Both the position numbers and the translations under genes were made by a program. Below the pieces are notes generated by a model, which saw nothing but the letters and a program-made list of their open reading frames with translations, was not told where the DNA came from and did not search any database. Shown here in pieces: positions 24,198 through 33,827 of a DNA stretch of 64,000 bases (positions are counted from its first letter, which is position 1; every line of letters begins with the position of its first letter). Source of the stretch: Bradyrhizobium sp. SRS-191 (GTDB taxonomy: Bacteria > Pseudomonadota > Alphaproteobacteria > Rhizobiales > Xanthobacteraceae); contig NZ_JANBVS010000001.1 in NCBI RefSeq assembly GCF_024586915.1, positions 124,001 to 188,000 on the forward strand, read 5' to 3'.

Positions 24198-25923
24198 GAC
24201 GCTGCCGCGCTTCGCCTGCCCGGATTGGTGGGAGAAGATTCAGGCCGGCCAGACACCGATGGCCAGTGTGCCGTTCAATGCCAAGCGGGCGGCCAAGGCG
24301 CTGGCGTTCTTCAACCGCCTCAGGCTGCCCGACGTCGCCGGCAACCCGCCGCTTGCGGAAGCCTGCGGCGACTGGTTCCGCGACATCCTCGTCGCGTTCC
24401 TCGCCTCGGAGGATCCCGTCACCAAGCGCCGGCTCGTCTGGGAGCTGCTGTGCATGGTGCCCAAGAAGAACAGCAAGACGACCAACGCCGCCGCGCTCGG
24501 CTTGACGGCGCTCTACATGGAGGACGCGCCGAGCCGCCAGATGCTGATCGTGGCGCCGAGCCAGAACATCTCGGAACGCTGCTTCAGCCAGGCGCAGGGC
24601 ATGATCCGGCTCGACAGCCGCCTCGACGCGATCTTCAAGGTGCAGGACCACCTGAAATGCATCACGCGGCGAAAGACTGAGACGAAGCTGGACGTCAAAA
24701 GCTTCGACACCACGATCGTCACCGGCGAAATTCCCGTGTTGACGATCATCGACGAGGTGCACGAGCTCGGCAAGAAGGCCAAGGCCGCGGCCGTGATGCA
24801 GCAGATCCGCGGTGGCGGCATCACGATGCAGGGCGGCCAGCTCCTGATGATCACGACGCAGTCGGACGAGCAGCCGGCCGGTCTGTGGAAGACGGAGCTG
24901 ACCAAGGCGCGCAACATCCGCGACGGCAAGGGCGGCCCGTCGCCGATCCTGCTGCCGGTGCTCTATGAGTTTCCGCTGGAGCTGCAGAAGGACCAGACGT
25001 TCTGGCGCGACAAGCGCAACTGGCCGCTGCTGCTGCCAAACATCGGCCGTTCGATCGATCCGCTGCGCCTGATCGAGGACTACGACAACAACGGCAAGGT
25101 CAACAAGGAAACCGAGACCATCTGGGTCTCGCAGCATCTCAACATCGAGATCGGCACCGGGTTGAAGACCGATGCCTGGGCCGGCGCCGAGTTCTGGGCC
25201 GGATCCGAAGACGAGGCGATCACGTTCGAGTGGCTGCTCGATGTATGTGACGTCATCGTCGCCGGCCTCGACGGCGGCGGCCTCGACGACCTCTACGGCG
25301 GTTCGTTCCTCGGCCGGCACAAGGTCACCAAGGAGTGGTTGTCCTGGTCGCGAGCCTGGTGTCACGAGAGCGTGCTGGAGCGCCGCCAGTCGATCGCCTC
25401 GCGGCTGCGGGATTTCGAGGCCGCCGGCGAGCTCACGATCTGCCAACATGCAGGCGAGGACATTGCCGTTATGGTCGAACTGATCAAGACGGTGAAGGAC
25501 CGCGGCCTGCTCGGCGCGGTCTCCGTCGATCCGGCCGGCCTCGGCGAGATGGTCGAGGCGCTCACGGCGATCGACGTCACGGTCGAGAACGGCCTGTTGA
25601 TCGGCGCGCCGCAGGGCTTCGGCATGATGACCGCGATCAAGACGGCCGAGCGCAGGCTCGAGAACGGGTGCGTGCCGGAAGGCCAGCGTAAGCCGGATTT
25701 GTCGATGCGGCACGCGAAGTCGGCGCTGATGGATTGGTGCGTGGGCAACGTGAAGATCGAGCCGACCGCAACGGCCATCCGCGCCACCAAGCAGAACGCC
25801 GGCGACGCCAAGATCGACCCCTGGGCCGGGATGATGAACGCGGTCGCGGTGATGGTGCGCAATCCCGAGCCGCAAGGCTCCGTCTACACCGCCGAGCGCG
25901 GCCTGATCATGTTCGAGGCTTGA
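24181..25923 (+). CDS. terL: Terminase large subunit (580 aa)
   Basis: Start at MRPSTETLPR (24181), inside the small-subunit gene. The packaging ATPase has a Walker A-like VPKKNSKT (93-100) and Walker B with catalytic Glu in VLTIIDEVHEL. A nuclease domain with VAGLDGGGLDD and later DPAGLGEM follows. This matches the Terminase_1/HK97 type that pumps DNA into the prohead and cuts it. Length is normal for the family. Confidence 0.93.
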   Translation: MRPSTETLPRFACPDWWEKIQAGQTPMASVPFNAKRAAKALAFFNRLRLPDVAGNPPLAEACGDWFRDILVAFLASEDPVTKRRLVWELLCMVPKKNSKTTNAAALGLTALYMEDAPSRQMLIVAPSQNISERCFSQAQGMIRLDSRLDAIFKVQDHLKCITRRKTETKLDVKSFDTTIVTGEIPVLTIIDEVHELGKKAKAAAVMQQIRGGGITMQGGQLLMITTQSDEQPAGLWKTELTKARNIRDGKGGPSPILLPVLYEFPLELQKDQTFWRDKRNWPLLLPNIGRSIDPLRLIEDYDNNGKVNKETETIWVSQHLNIEIGTGLKTDAWAGAEFWAGSEDEAITFEWLLDVCDVIVAGLDGGGLDDLYGGSFLGRHKVTKEWLSWSRAWCHESVLERRQSIASRLRDFEAAGELTICQHAGEDIAVMVELIKTVKDRGLLGAVSVDPAGLGEMVEALTAIDVTVENGLLIGAPQGFGMMTAIKTAERRLENGCVPEGQRKPDLSMRHAKSALMDWCVGNVKIEPTATAIRATKQNAGDAKIDPWAGMMNAVAVMVRNPEPQGSVYTAERGLIMFEA

Positions 25924-25927
25924 TCGA

Positions 25928-27226
25928 ATGGGCGTCTTCAGCCGGCTGCTCGACCTAATGCGCGCGCGTGATGATCGCGTCGCGAGCGGCACGCGCGATG
26001 CCAATATCGAATCCCTGCTGTGGGGGCCGTCGCTTGCCACCGCACAGTCTGTGACGGGCGTCGCGATCAACCAGGCCACGGCGTTGAACGCGACGGCCGT
26101 CATGAGCGCGGTGACGATCCTCGCCGAGGACGTCGCCAAGCTGCCGTGGTCGCTGTATCAATCCAATCCGGGCGAGGAGCCACGCGAGTTCGAAGGGCAT
26201 TACCTGTATGATCTGCTGCAGGAGCCCAACGACTACATGAACGGGCTCGAATTCCGCGAGATGATGCAGGTCGCGCTGGTGCTGCGCGGCAACGCCTATG
26301 CGGCCATCCTCCGCGATGGCCGCGGCCGCCCGGTGGAGCTGATCCCGGTCAACCCCGATTGGTGCGCGCTGTGGGAGGCGCCGACCGGCGAGTTGTTCTA
26401 CCGCATCACGCCGAATGGCCTGCACATGATGGCCAAGCTGCGCAGCCTGCCGTACCTCATTCCGGCCGGAGACATGCTGCACATTCGCGGCTTCTCCTCC
26501 AACGGCCTGCTCGGTGCCTCGCGCATCACTCTGGCGCGGGAGGCAATTGCGCTGACAATCGCGCAGGAGCATCAGGCCGCGCGCTGGATGGGCAATGGCG
26601 CCAAGCCGAGCGGCATCCTGACGACCGACAAGAAGCTCGGCGCCGAAGCCGCCAAGCGCATGGCGCAGGACTGGAAAGACATGCATGCCGGGCTTGCCAA
26701 CCAGGGCAAGACCGCCGTGTTCGAGGATGGTCTCAAATTCCAGTCGCTGTCGATGTCGTCCTCGGATCTCGACTTCATCAACAGCCGCAAGTTTCAGGTC
26801 GAGGAGGTCGGCCGCATCTTCCGTGTGCCGCTGCACATGCTCGGCGTCACCGATCGCGAGGCCAAAGGCAACCTCGCGCAAAAGGGTCAGGAGTATGTCA
26901 ACTATACGCTGACCGGCTACACCAACCGCTGGAGCGCGAAGTATAAGCAGACCTTCGCGCTGCGCCGTGACCGGTTGTCCGTGATGTTCGACTACCGCGC
27001 GCTGACCGAGGCCGACCTTACAAGCCGCATCAACGATTGGCGCACCGCCATCATGTCGATGATGGCGACGCCGGACCAGGCCCGCATCGATCTCGGCTGG
27101 AGCCCGATTGGCGGCGAGGCGGCCAAGCTGCACTTCCCGCAGAACATGGCGGCGGCGGGCAGCCAATCGACCGGCACCCAGCCGGATGAAGCCGGCCGGC
27201 CGGCCGAGGATGCGCCGGCGGTGTGA
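25928..27226 (+). CDS. Portal protein, HK97 family (432 aa)
   Basis: Contains the family signature AINQATALNATAVMSAVTIL near the N-terminus, LPWSLYQ, DYMNGLEFREMM, MLHIRGFSSNGLLGAS, and the later MLGVTDREAKGN. Portal proteins form the dodecameric gate at one capsid vertex. The C-terminus is proline/alanine-rich. Placed directly after the large terminase, as in HK97-like phages. Confidence 0.93.
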   Translation: MGVFSRLLDLMRARDDRVASGTRDANIESLLWGPSLATAQSVTGVAINQATALNATAVMSAVTILAEDVAKLPWSLYQSNPGEEPREFEGHYLYDLLQEPNDYMNGLEFREMMQVALVLRGNAYAAILRDGRGRPVELIPVNPDWCALWEAPTGELFYRITPNGLHMMAKLRSLPYLIPAGDMLHIRGFSSNGLLGASRITLAREAIALTIAQEHQAARWMGNGAKPSGILTTDKKLGAEAAKRMAQDWKDMHAGLANQGKTAVFEDGLKFQSLSMSSSDLDFINSRKFQVEEVGRIFRVPLHMLGVTDREAKGNLAQKGQEYVNYTLTGYTNRWSAKYKQTFALRRDRLSVMFDYRALTEADLTSRINDWRTAIMSMMATPDQARIDLGWSPIGGEAAKLHFPQNMAAAGSQSTGTQPDEAGRPAEDAPAV

Positions 27227-27253
27227 GCGTTTGCTGGAATCCAGGAGAGGCGC

Positions 27254-28438
27254 ATGAAGCGTAGGACCATCGTCGACATCACCGAATTCCAGCGCCGCGT
27301 GAAGCTCGGCCACAAGCCCGGCGTCGCCGTGCGCTTCGCGACCGACGGCCAGGCGCAAGTGCAGGCCGATGGCGATAGCCGCACGGTGTCGTTCGTGTTC
27401 TCGGACGGCAGCGTCGATCGCTACGGCGACACGATCAATCCGCGGGGCTGGGTGCTCGAGGCCTTCAACGCCAATCCGGTCGCGCTGTTCGGCCATGACA
27501 CATCATCGGTCGAGAACGTCATCGGCCGCGCCAGCAATGTGCGCATGGAGGGTGATCGCCTGGTCGGTGATATCGAGTTCATGTCCGGCGATGTGAATCC
27601 GAACGCCGAAGCCGTATTCCAGATGGTCAAGGCGGGCTTCCTTCGCACCGTCAGCGTCGGCTTTCAGCCGATCGACTGGGTCGCATCCAAGGATCGGTCG
27701 CGCCCGGGCGGGATCGACTTCAAGAAGCAGGAGCTGGTCGAGATTTCGATCGTGCCGGTGCCGGCGAATGCCAACGCGCTGATCCAGGCGAAGGCAGCCG
27801 GTATCGACGTCGCGCGCCTGGGTCTCACGGCGAACTATGCGGCGCCAAGCGCGAAGGGCCTTTACGAGGTCTCCTGGCTGGCCGGTCTGCTCGACTCCCT
27901 CGGTTATCTCAGCGACTGCGTCGCCTGGGAAGCCGACTACGAAGGCGATGGCAGCGAGGTCCCGGCCCAGCTCGCCGGCGCGCTGCAGCAGCTTGGCGCC
28001 GTGCTGGTCGCGATGACCGCCGAAGAGGTGGCCGAGCTGCTCGGCGGCGAGGATGAGGATGACGCTGCCATCATGGCTGATGATCCGGTCGAAACGGCGC
28101 AGTTCACGCCGGCGCAAAAGGCGCTGGCGCGCCTGGCAGCGCTCGGTCGCCGCGCCCGGCAGCGCCAGGCGCCTGCAGCCATCCAGACGCGCGCCGGCAA
28201 GGTGCTGTCGGCCGCCAACGAGCAGACGCTGCGCGACGCGCATGATTGCCTCACCAAGGGCTGCGAGATGGTCCGCGGTGTGTTCGAGCAGGCGTCTTCC
28301 GCCAGCGAGGATCCGGACGAGGACGAGACGCGCGCCGTTCCAGCGCCGGCGCCAGCCGCGGCGGACGACGCTGCAACCGCCTTGCGCGAGCGTCGCGCCC
28401 GCGCGCTGAAGCGAAGGCTCGCGCTCACGGCGGCCTGA
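27254..28438 (+). CDS. Prohead protease, HK97 type, long C-terminal part (394 aa)
   Basis: U35-type protease domain at about residues 35-190: SDGSVDRYGDTINPRGW, ALFGHDTS (catalytic His) and FLRTVSVGFQP (catalytic Ser), then VEISIVPVPANANAL. The remaining 200 residues (alanine-rich, with ELLGGEDEDDAA) may act as a scaffold, as in some fused protease/scaffold proteins. It matures the capsid by removing the scaffold region. Confidence 0.9.
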   Translation: MKRRTIVDITEFQRRVKLGHKPGVAVRFATDGQAQVQADGDSRTVSFVFSDGSVDRYGDTINPRGWVLEAFNANPVALFGHDTSSVENVIGRASNVRMEGDRLVGDIEFMSGDVNPNAEAVFQMVKAGFLRTVSVGFQPIDWVASKDRSRPGGIDFKKQELVEISIVPVPANANALIQAKAAGIDVARLGLTANYAAPSAKGLYEVSWLAGLLDSLGYLSDCVAWEADYEGDGSEVPAQLAGALQQLGAVLVAMTAEEVAELLGGEDEDDAAIMADDPVETAQFTPAQKALARLAALGRRARQRQAPAAIQTRAGKVLSAANEQTLRDAHDCLTKGCEMVRGVFEQASSASEDPDEDETRAVPAPAPAAADDAATALRERRARALKRRLALTAA

Positions 28439-28533
28439 GGCCGCAAACCGACTTTCCGCCTTCCCTCCGGCGCCCTGCCGAGGGTCACCCGCCGCATGGC
28501 ATGCGGCTTCACATGTCCATCGGAGGAGAACAC

Positions 28534-29949
28534 ATGGACAGGCTGACTGAACTGCGCCAGGCCCTGGGCCGGGCGGTCGACAAACTGAACATGCCGGCGA
28601 TCGTGGCTGACCCGGCGCAGTTCGAGGCGGTCGAGCTCGAGGTGACGAACCTCGAGGCCGAGATCGGTCGCGCGCAGCGCGCTCAGGAGCGTGCCGCCAG
28701 TCTGGCCCGCCCGGTGAACGCGCCAGGCGCCGAGGGGGCGACGGATGTGCTCGAAGCCCGCAGCGTCGCGACGATGTTCGGCCTCGCCAAGCAGGCGCAG
28801 GCCCACGGCCGCCGCGAAGGCCGCAAGATCGATTTCGACGACTGTCTGTCGATCGCCCGTAAGGGACTCAACCTGACCATCGATCGCACCAAGGCGTTTT
28901 CAAGCCTCGGCGAGCAGCTGCAGGCGATCGCGCAGCACTACAATTCGAAGGGCGCGGCCACGGATCCCCGGCTGGTGCGCGCGCCGACCGAGTTCACGCG
29001 TGCGCCGAGCGGCATGGGCGAGGTCGATCCGACCGGCGGCGGCTTCCTGGTCCAGGTCGATTTTGCGGCCTCGATCTTCATGCTGGCCCATGACATGGGC
29101 GAGATCCTGCAGCGCGTGAACAAGATTCCGATCTCGGCCAATGCGAACGGCCTCAAGGTGCCCGGCGTCGACGAAAGCTCGCGCGCGACCGGCAGCCGCT
29201 GGGGCGGCGTATCCTCGCAGTGGGGCGCGGAAGGCACGGCGGTCACGGACAGCGCGCCGAAATTCCGCCTGGTCGAGTTCGACCTGAAGAAGCTGATCTC
29301 GCGCGCGACCGTGACCGATGAGCTGCTCGCCGATCAGACGGCGCTGACCGCGATCCTCGGCATGGCATTCTCCGAGGAAGTCATGTTCATGACCGAGGAT
29401 GCGATCTTCGAGGGCACCGGCGCCGGCATGCCGCTCGGCGTGCTGAACTGCGATGCCCTGGTCAAGATCGCCAAGGAGAACGGCCAGGCGGCCGCGACCA
29501 TCGTCAAGGAGAACATCGACAAGATGTGGCAGGCCTGCTGGGGCCGCAGCCGCAAGAATGCGGTCTGGCTCTACAACCAGGATGTCGAGTCCCAGCTCGC
29601 GGCGCTTAACGGTCCGGTCGGCACCGGCGGCGAGCTCGTCTACATGCCGCCCGGCGGCATCTCCGCCGCGCCTTATGCCAGCCTGAAGGGCCGCCCGATC
29701 ATCCCGACCGAGTACAACTCGGCGCTCGGCGCGGTCGGCGACATCGCGCTGGTCGACCTCAGTCAGTACACCATGGTCGACAAGAACGGCGTGCAGATGG
29801 CGAGCTCGATGCACGTCGCCTTCGACACCGATCAGATGCGCTTCCGCGTCACCTATCGCGTCGACGGCAAGCCGATGTGGCACAAGCCGCTTGCGCCCTT
29901 CAAGGGCTCGACCACCCGCTCGCCCTTCGTTGCCCTGGCAGCGCGCTAG
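28534..29949 (+). CDS. Major capsid protein, HK97 fold (471 aa)
   Basis: Start at MDRLTELRQA (28534), preceded by GGAGGAG; the open frame extends to 28246 but inside the protease gene. The first about 90 residues are helical (delta/scaffold domain, cleaved by the protease in HK97). The body has the pattern GGGFLVQVDFAASIF, EFDLKKLISRATVTDELLAD and EGTGAGMPLGVLN, all typical of HK97-type capsids. Followed by a clear terminator hairpin. Confidence 0.92.
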   Translation: MDRLTELRQALGRAVDKLNMPAIVADPAQFEAVELEVTNLEAEIGRAQRAQERAASLARPVNAPGAEGATDVLEARSVATMFGLAKQAQAHGRREGRKIDFDDCLSIARKGLNLTIDRTKAFSSLGEQLQAIAQHYNSKGAATDPRLVRAPTEFTRAPSGMGEVDPTGGGFLVQVDFAASIFMLAHDMGEILQRVNKIPISANANGLKVPGVDESSRATGSRWGGVSSQWGAEGTAVTDSAPKFRLVEFDLKKLISRATVTDELLADQTALTAILGMAFSEEVMFMTEDAIFEGTGAGMPLGVLNCDALVKIAKENGQAAATIVKENIDKMWQACWGRSRKNAVWLYNQDVESQLAALNGPVGTGGELVYMPPGGISAAPYASLKGRPIIPTEYNSALGAVGDIALVDLSQYTMVDKNGVQMASSMHVAFDTDQMRFRVTYRVDGKPMWHKPLAPFKGSTTRSPFVALAAR

Positions 29950-30002
29950 CGCCGTCCAGAACGCGACTGGCGCGAGCGCCAGCTCGTCGCCAGCGCTACC
30001 GC

Positions 30003-30040
30003 AAAGCCCGCGCCGGTCCTGCCTGCGCGGGCTTTGTCGT
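30003..30040 (+). terminator. Terminator after the major capsid gene
   Basis: Perfect 11-bp arms AAAGCCCGCGC (30003-30013) and GCGCGGGCTTT (30025-30035), then TGTCGTTTGT. It may lower expression of downstream genes relative to the capsid. Confidence 0.7.
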
Positions 30041-30129
30041 TTGTACAGGGTAGGGGCGCGTCGCGATCCCTTGTCGACAGCACCGGCGCTGCTGGTGGAG
30101 CGCCGAACAACCGCAAAGGACCACTCACC

Positions 30130-30618
30130 ATGGGACGTCAGTTCTCGCTGCCCTATCAGATTCCGCCGACCGCGATGCTCGCGCCGGCCGCCGACGCCGC
30201 CGGCCGCACCTCCGGCTATTTCTCGCTCAAGAATGCGGTGAAGGCCTGGATCGTCGCCCACGTCAACCAGGGCAATGCCGCGACCGTGCAGCTGACGCCG
30301 TTGCAGGCCAAGGACGTATCCGGCACGAGCTCCAAGGCGATCACGGCAACGCCGATCTGGTCCAATGCCGACACGGCGGCGATTGCCGCGCCCGGCGCCA
30401 AGCAGACCGATGCGGCCAACTTCACCACCTCAGCGGCAGTGAAGGACAAGATCGTGGTGTTCGAGATCGTGCCCGAGCAGTGCATGGACGTGAACAACGG
30501 CTTCGTGTCGATCGCGTTGCAGACCGGCGCCTCCAATGCCGCCAACATCACCGCCGCGGAGCTGTTCATCCTCGGCTCGTTCGAGCAGACCTCGCCGCCG
30601 TCGCCGCTCACCAACTGA
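30130..30618 (+). CDS. Phage head-associated protein (162 aa)
   Basis: Start at MGRQFSLPYQ (30130); upstream in-frame codons reach into the terminator. Pattern of beta strands with small residues, no membrane segment. Directly follows the capsid gene, where head decoration or stabilising proteins are usual. No family recognised. Confidence 0.7.
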   Translation: MGRQFSLPYQIPPTAMLAPAADAAGRTSGYFSLKNAVKAWIVAHVNQGNAATVQLTPLQAKDVSGTSSKAITATPIWSNADTAAIAAPGAKQTDAANFTTSAAVKDKIVVFEIVPEQCMDVNNGFVSIALQTGASNAANITAAELFILGSFEQTSPPSPLTN

Positions 30619-30663
30619 TCGCGATCGACGCGCCGCGCTTGCGCACATTCTCGTCCCGGCAAA

Positions 30664-30685
30664 GCCTGCGCAAATTTGCGCAGGC
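30664..30685. repeat. Dispersed perfect palindrome with core TGCGCAAATTTGCGCA
   Basis: A 16-bp core palindrome TGCGCAAATTTGCGCA occurs four times: 5883-5898, 12076-12091, 30667-30682 and 51371-51386. Two copies (here and at 51368-51389) extend to 22-bp perfect palindromes. Two copies are in genes and encode the same peptide AQICAG. Here it lies between the genes ending at 30618 and starting at 30751. Confidence 0.8.
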
Positions 30686-30750
30686 GCGGCGTCTGCCTCT
30701 CTCCCTCATCCGTCATCATGACGGCCATCCGGCCGGATAGGAGATCCCCG

Positions 30751-31509
30751 ATGTCCACGACTGCCAGATATCGCAACGGCATCCAGACGTTTTTCGACCC
30801 CGCTCAGAACTTCGAGACGGTCGCGCCGATGGCGCCGCTGCAGTTCATGGAGGAGTTCATCGGCGCCGGCCACACGGCGGGCATCCCCGTGGCCGGCTCG
30901 CCCACGGCCGGCTATCCCTGGGTCAAGAAGATCGTCGGCGCCGCGCCGCCGACCGTGGCGCTGATCAGCAACGCCAGCGGCGGTCAGGTGCAGCTGGCGC
31001 TGACCGCGACCAGCGAGAAGCAGGATGCCGTCCTCTACTTCAACGACAACCTCGCCATCGACGTCACCAAGAAGGCGGTTTGGGAAGCCCGCGCCGCGCT
31101 GACGGTGCCGCCCTCGGCCGCCGGCGTGCAGATGGTGATGGGCCTCGCCGCGGCCTGGATCGACGGCCCCGACAACAACGTGAAGTACCTTGAGTTTGGC
31201 GCGACCGCGAATGCCAACCTGCTGGTGCGCTCGCAGGACGGCACCACGCAGAGCGCGATCGCCGCGAGCAATGCCGGCGCCGCGGTCAGCCTCGACACCG
31301 GCTTCCACGTGTTCCGCATCGAGGTGGGCGACGTCACCGATGTCGCCTTCTATCTCGATGGCGCGCGCATCAACGCCAACAACTCAATCGGCTATGCCGC
31401 GACCGGCGCCAACGCAATCCTGCAGCCGTACTTCGCGGTCTACAAGCCGTCGGGCACCGGCGTCGCGACCCTCGTGGTCGACAAGGTCGACATCTGGGCC
31501 AACCGCTGA
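30751..31509 (+). CDS. Phage structural protein, jelly-roll-like (252 aa)
   Basis: Start at MSTTARYRNG (30751), with GGAG upstream. The sequence has alternating strands typical of a lectin/LamG-like sandwich (ALTVPPSAAGVQMVMGLAAAW, LEFGATANANLLVRSQDG, VFRIEVGDVTDVAFYLDG). Located in the head-decoration area, so a capsid or head-vertex decoration role is likely. Name of family not recognised. Confidence 0.7.
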   Translation: MSTTARYRNGIQTFFDPAQNFETVAPMAPLQFMEEFIGAGHTAGIPVAGSPTAGYPWVKKIVGAAPPTVALISNASGGQVQLALTATSEKQDAVLYFNDNLAIDVTKKAVWEARAALTVPPSAAGVQMVMGLAAAWIDGPDNNVKYLEFGATANANLLVRSQDGTTQSAIAASNAGAAVSLDTGFHVFRIEVGDVTDVAFYLDGARINANNSIGYAATGANAILQPYFAVYKPSGTGVATLVVDKVDIWANR

Positions 31510-31609
31510 AGCCGCGCTGGCGGCTTCTGCGACCGCGCGCCAGTGCTTGGCGCAAGCCAAGCGCGAGAGCGCGCCCGTCATTTTCCGTATCCGCTCTGGA
31601 GACCATGCC

Positions 31610-31828
31610 ATGACCGATGAAGCCACGACCGAAGCCGGCGGCGCACTTCCACCGGCCATCGATCCGTCAATCCAGGAGGCGCCGCCGGCCGAGGGAGGCG
31701 ACCTGCCTGCCGACGTCGCCGTCGGTGACATCGTGCGCGGCCGCTCCGTGTTCGGGGTCCGCAGGGTCGGCCAGCGCTTCTCGATTCAGTTTGCGGCCGA
31801 TGGCCCCTGGGCCTCGCTAGAGGGCTGA
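31610..31828 (+). CDS. Small acidic phage protein (72 aa)
   Basis: Start at MTDEATTEAG (31610). The first half is acidic and disordered; the second (VGDIVRGRSVFGVRRVGQRF) looks like a small beta domain. Found between a decoration-like gene and connector genes. Function unknown. Confidence 0.6.
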   Translation: MTDEATTEAGGALPPAIDPSIQEAPPAEGGDLPADVAVGDIVRGRSVFGVRRVGQRFSIQFAADGPWASLEG

Positions 31829-31833
31829 AAGCC

Positions 31834-32178
31834 ATGGCTATCAATCTTGCGGCTATCCCGGTCACGATCCTGAACGGGGTGGCGTTGTCGGCTGATATCG
31901 GCCTCGGCGACGGCACGCTGTGCGGCATCGCCATGCCCGCAGCGTGGACGCCGGCCGGGCTGTCGTTCCAGGCCAGCGTTGACAACGGCGCCACCTGGCT
32001 CGAGCTGCAGACCAGCTCGGCCGCCGTGGCTGTGACGGCGGCCCAGGGACAGTTCATCGCGCTCGATCCCGCGATCTGGCGCGGCGTCAACTACATCAGG
32101 GTGCGGTCGGGCACGTCGGCGTCGCCGGTCAATCAAGGCGCCGATCGTGTGCTGACCCTGATCACCAGGCGCATGTAA
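31834..32178 (+). CDS. Phage structural protein, unknown (114 aa)
   Basis: Five bases after the previous stop. Beta-strand-rich with SFQASVDNGATWLELQ and VNYIRVRSGTS, a pattern seen in small decoration or adaptor domains. Ends four bases before the connector gene. No family recognised. Confidence 0.65.
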   Translation: MAINLAAIPVTILNGVALSADIGLGDGTLCGIAMPAAWTPAGLSFQASVDNGATWLELQTSSAAVAVTAAQGQFIALDPAIWRGVNYIRVRSGTSASPVNQGADRVLTLITRRM

Positions 32179-32181
32179 GCG

Positions 32182-32829
32182 ATGCCGCTGAAGATCATCA
32201 CGACGGTGGTGTCGGCGCCGGTCAGCACCGACCTGGTCACCTTGGACGTGGTCAAGCAGGAACTCGACATCACCGACACGTCGGGCGATACCGTTCTCAC
32301 GCGCTATGTGAAGAGCGCTTCGAAGGCGGCTTTGCAATATTGCAATCGGCGCACCTTCGCGATCGAGACGCTCAAGGATGATATCCGGCCCGACCGCGAC
32401 CCTGTCCCGCGGGTCTTGTCAGGCCTATCGGACGTGCTGCAGCTGTCGATGTGGCCGGTGAAGTCGATCGCGTCCCTGACCGAGGACGGCACGGCGCTGG
32501 TTGCAGGGACGGACTATCTGCTCGACGCCGCGGTCGGACAGTTGATCAGGCTGAACGCTGCGGGCGACCGCAGCACATGGAACATCAAGCCGAAGCTGGC
32601 GCAATACGATGCGGGCTTTGACGCCGTGCCCGACGACGTCGCCGATGCGGTCATCCGCATGGTGACCTCGCGCTGGCTGAACAAGGGTGTCGACCAGAAG
32701 ATCACCCGCGAGGATATCCCCGGCGTGCGCTCCTATCAGCGCTGGGTCGCGACCGGCGCGGATGCCGGGAACATGCCACCTGACATCACCGACCTGCTCG
32801 ACAATTACCGGGTGCCGGTGATCGCCTGA
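32182..32829 (+). CDS. Head-tail connector, gp6-like (215 aa)
   Basis: The start (TTVVSAPVSTDLVTLDVVKQEL), the residues DTVLTRYVKSASKAALQYCN and the later VPDDVADAVIRMVTSRW match gp6-like head-tail connectors. These form the adaptor ring beneath the portal. Typical length and place. Confidence 0.82.
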   Translation: MPLKIITTVVSAPVSTDLVTLDVVKQELDITDTSGDTVLTRYVKSASKAALQYCNRRTFAIETLKDDIRPDRDPVPRVLSGLSDVLQLSMWPVKSIASLTEDGTALVAGTDYLLDAAVGQLIRLNAAGDRSTWNIKPKLAQYDAGFDAVPDDVADAVIRMVTSRWLNKGVDQKITREDIPGVRSYQRWVATGADAGNMPPDITDLLDNYRVPVIA

Positions 32830-32842
32830 CGAGGATCCTTTC

Positions 32843-33241
32843 ATGAAGCGCGCCGTCATCGAAATGACGTCCATGGTCCTGCCGCACATCTCGGTTCTCG
32901 CCGACGCAGGCCTGTCCGTGGTCGGCAGCCTTGATTGTCAGCACTGCGATACGGTTCGTCTCCTGATCGAGGAGGCGTGGCTGAACGGCGTGCTGCCGGC
33001 CGAGTGCGAGGATGGCGTGTTGCGGCCGGGGATACCCGTTGTCAGTATCGTGTTCGAGCAGCAGGCCTACGGCAGCCAGCGCCTCGTGAAGGTTAAGGAC
33101 GTCACGGTCGGCGGCTATCTGACGCGCGAGCGGGTCATCGTGCCGGCAGGCCAGCCTTCGGAACTCCATTTCGAACGAGCCGCTGCCGAAGCGCGCAGCG
33201 CCGCCATCCTGGGCGCCCTTTCGGATCGCGAGCCGGCTTGA
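32843..33241 (+). CDS. Phage protein, unknown function (132 aa)
   Basis: Begins MKRAVIEMTSMVLPH; contains CQHCDTVRLLIEE and a beta segment VVSIVFEQQAYGSQRLVKVKD. Lies between the connector and the head-closure genes. No family recognised. Confidence 0.65.
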   Translation: MKRAVIEMTSMVLPHISVLADAGLSVVGSLDCQHCDTVRLLIEEAWLNGVLPAECEDGVLRPGIPVVSIVFEQQAYGSQRLVKVKDVTVGGYLTRERVIVPAGQPSELHFERAAAEARSAAILGALSDREPA

Positions 33242-33243
33242 CC

Positions 33244-33450
33244 ATGGCGGCAATCGTCATCAATCGATCGCGTGCGCGCGCTCGTGTCGGATTTCACCGG
33301 CTGCTGCTCCCGTGCGCCGCTCGCTCGACCATGCGCAGGGACTATCTGAAGCGCCTGCGCGGATATGGTCCAGAAGATGGACCTCGGCCCTCGCCGCGGC
33401 CGGCGCGCTTGCGGCCCTACAACATGCGGCGGCGCCCATGTCCCCTTTGA
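33244..33450 (+). CDS. Small arginine-rich protein, doubtful (68 aa)
   Basis: Frame from ATG 33244 to 33450, starting two bases after the upstream stop and overlapping the next gene by 13 bases. It is very basic (RSRARARVGF, RRDYLKRLRGYG, MRRRPCPL). It fills an otherwise empty 196-base gap, which favours it, but arginine-rich frames arise easily by chance in this GC-rich DNA. Confidence 0.35.
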   Translation: MAAIVINRSRARARVGFHRLLLPCAARSTMRRDYLKRLRGYGPEDGPRPSPRPARLRPYNMRRRPCPL

Positions 33451-33824
33451 TCGCTGCCCTCGACCGCGCGCTGCGCGTGGCCGGCGAGGACATCAATCTC
33501 CGGCGCCGGTTCGGCGAAGCTCCCAATGAGACCTTCGCGACCGTCACCTGCCGGGCGAGGGTCGATCGGCAGGTGATCGGGCAAAGCCCGGCGGGGATCC
33601 TGTTGACCAAGTACTCGCTGATCCTGTCACCAACGCAGATCAACGAGGCGGGCTGGCCCGGGGCTGTGCTCGCCGACCAGCCGGATGCCGATCCGCGGAT
33701 TCCGCGGGAGAATGATACGGACGATGTGATCATCCGGGGCGAGCGGCCACGGGTCATTACGGTCTGCGATGCCAAGGTTATCGGCGGCGAGCTCGTGCGG
33801 ATCAATCTGGAGTGCGTGGGTTAG
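33438..33824 (+). CDS. Head-closure-like phage protein (128 aa)
   Basis: Start at MSPLIAALDRALRVAG (33438). The beta-rich body (VTCRARVDRQVIGQSPAGIL, KYSLILSPTQI, VTVCDAKVIGGELVRINLE) fits small head-closure or head-tail joining proteins placed between gp6-like and tail-completion genes. Function inferred mainly from order. Confidence 0.65.
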   Translation: MSPLIAALDRALRVAGEDINLRRRFGEAPNETFATVTCRARVDRQVIGQSPAGILLTKYSLILSPTQINEAGWPGAVLADQPDADPRIPRENDTDDVIIRGERPRVITVCDAKVIGGELVRINLECVG

Positions 33825-33827
33825 AGC

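Noticed and set aside
24004..26139. A 711-codon leftward frame opposite the terminase
   Set aside because: Shadow frame; the terminase has both Walker motifs and nuclease residues and fits the gene order.
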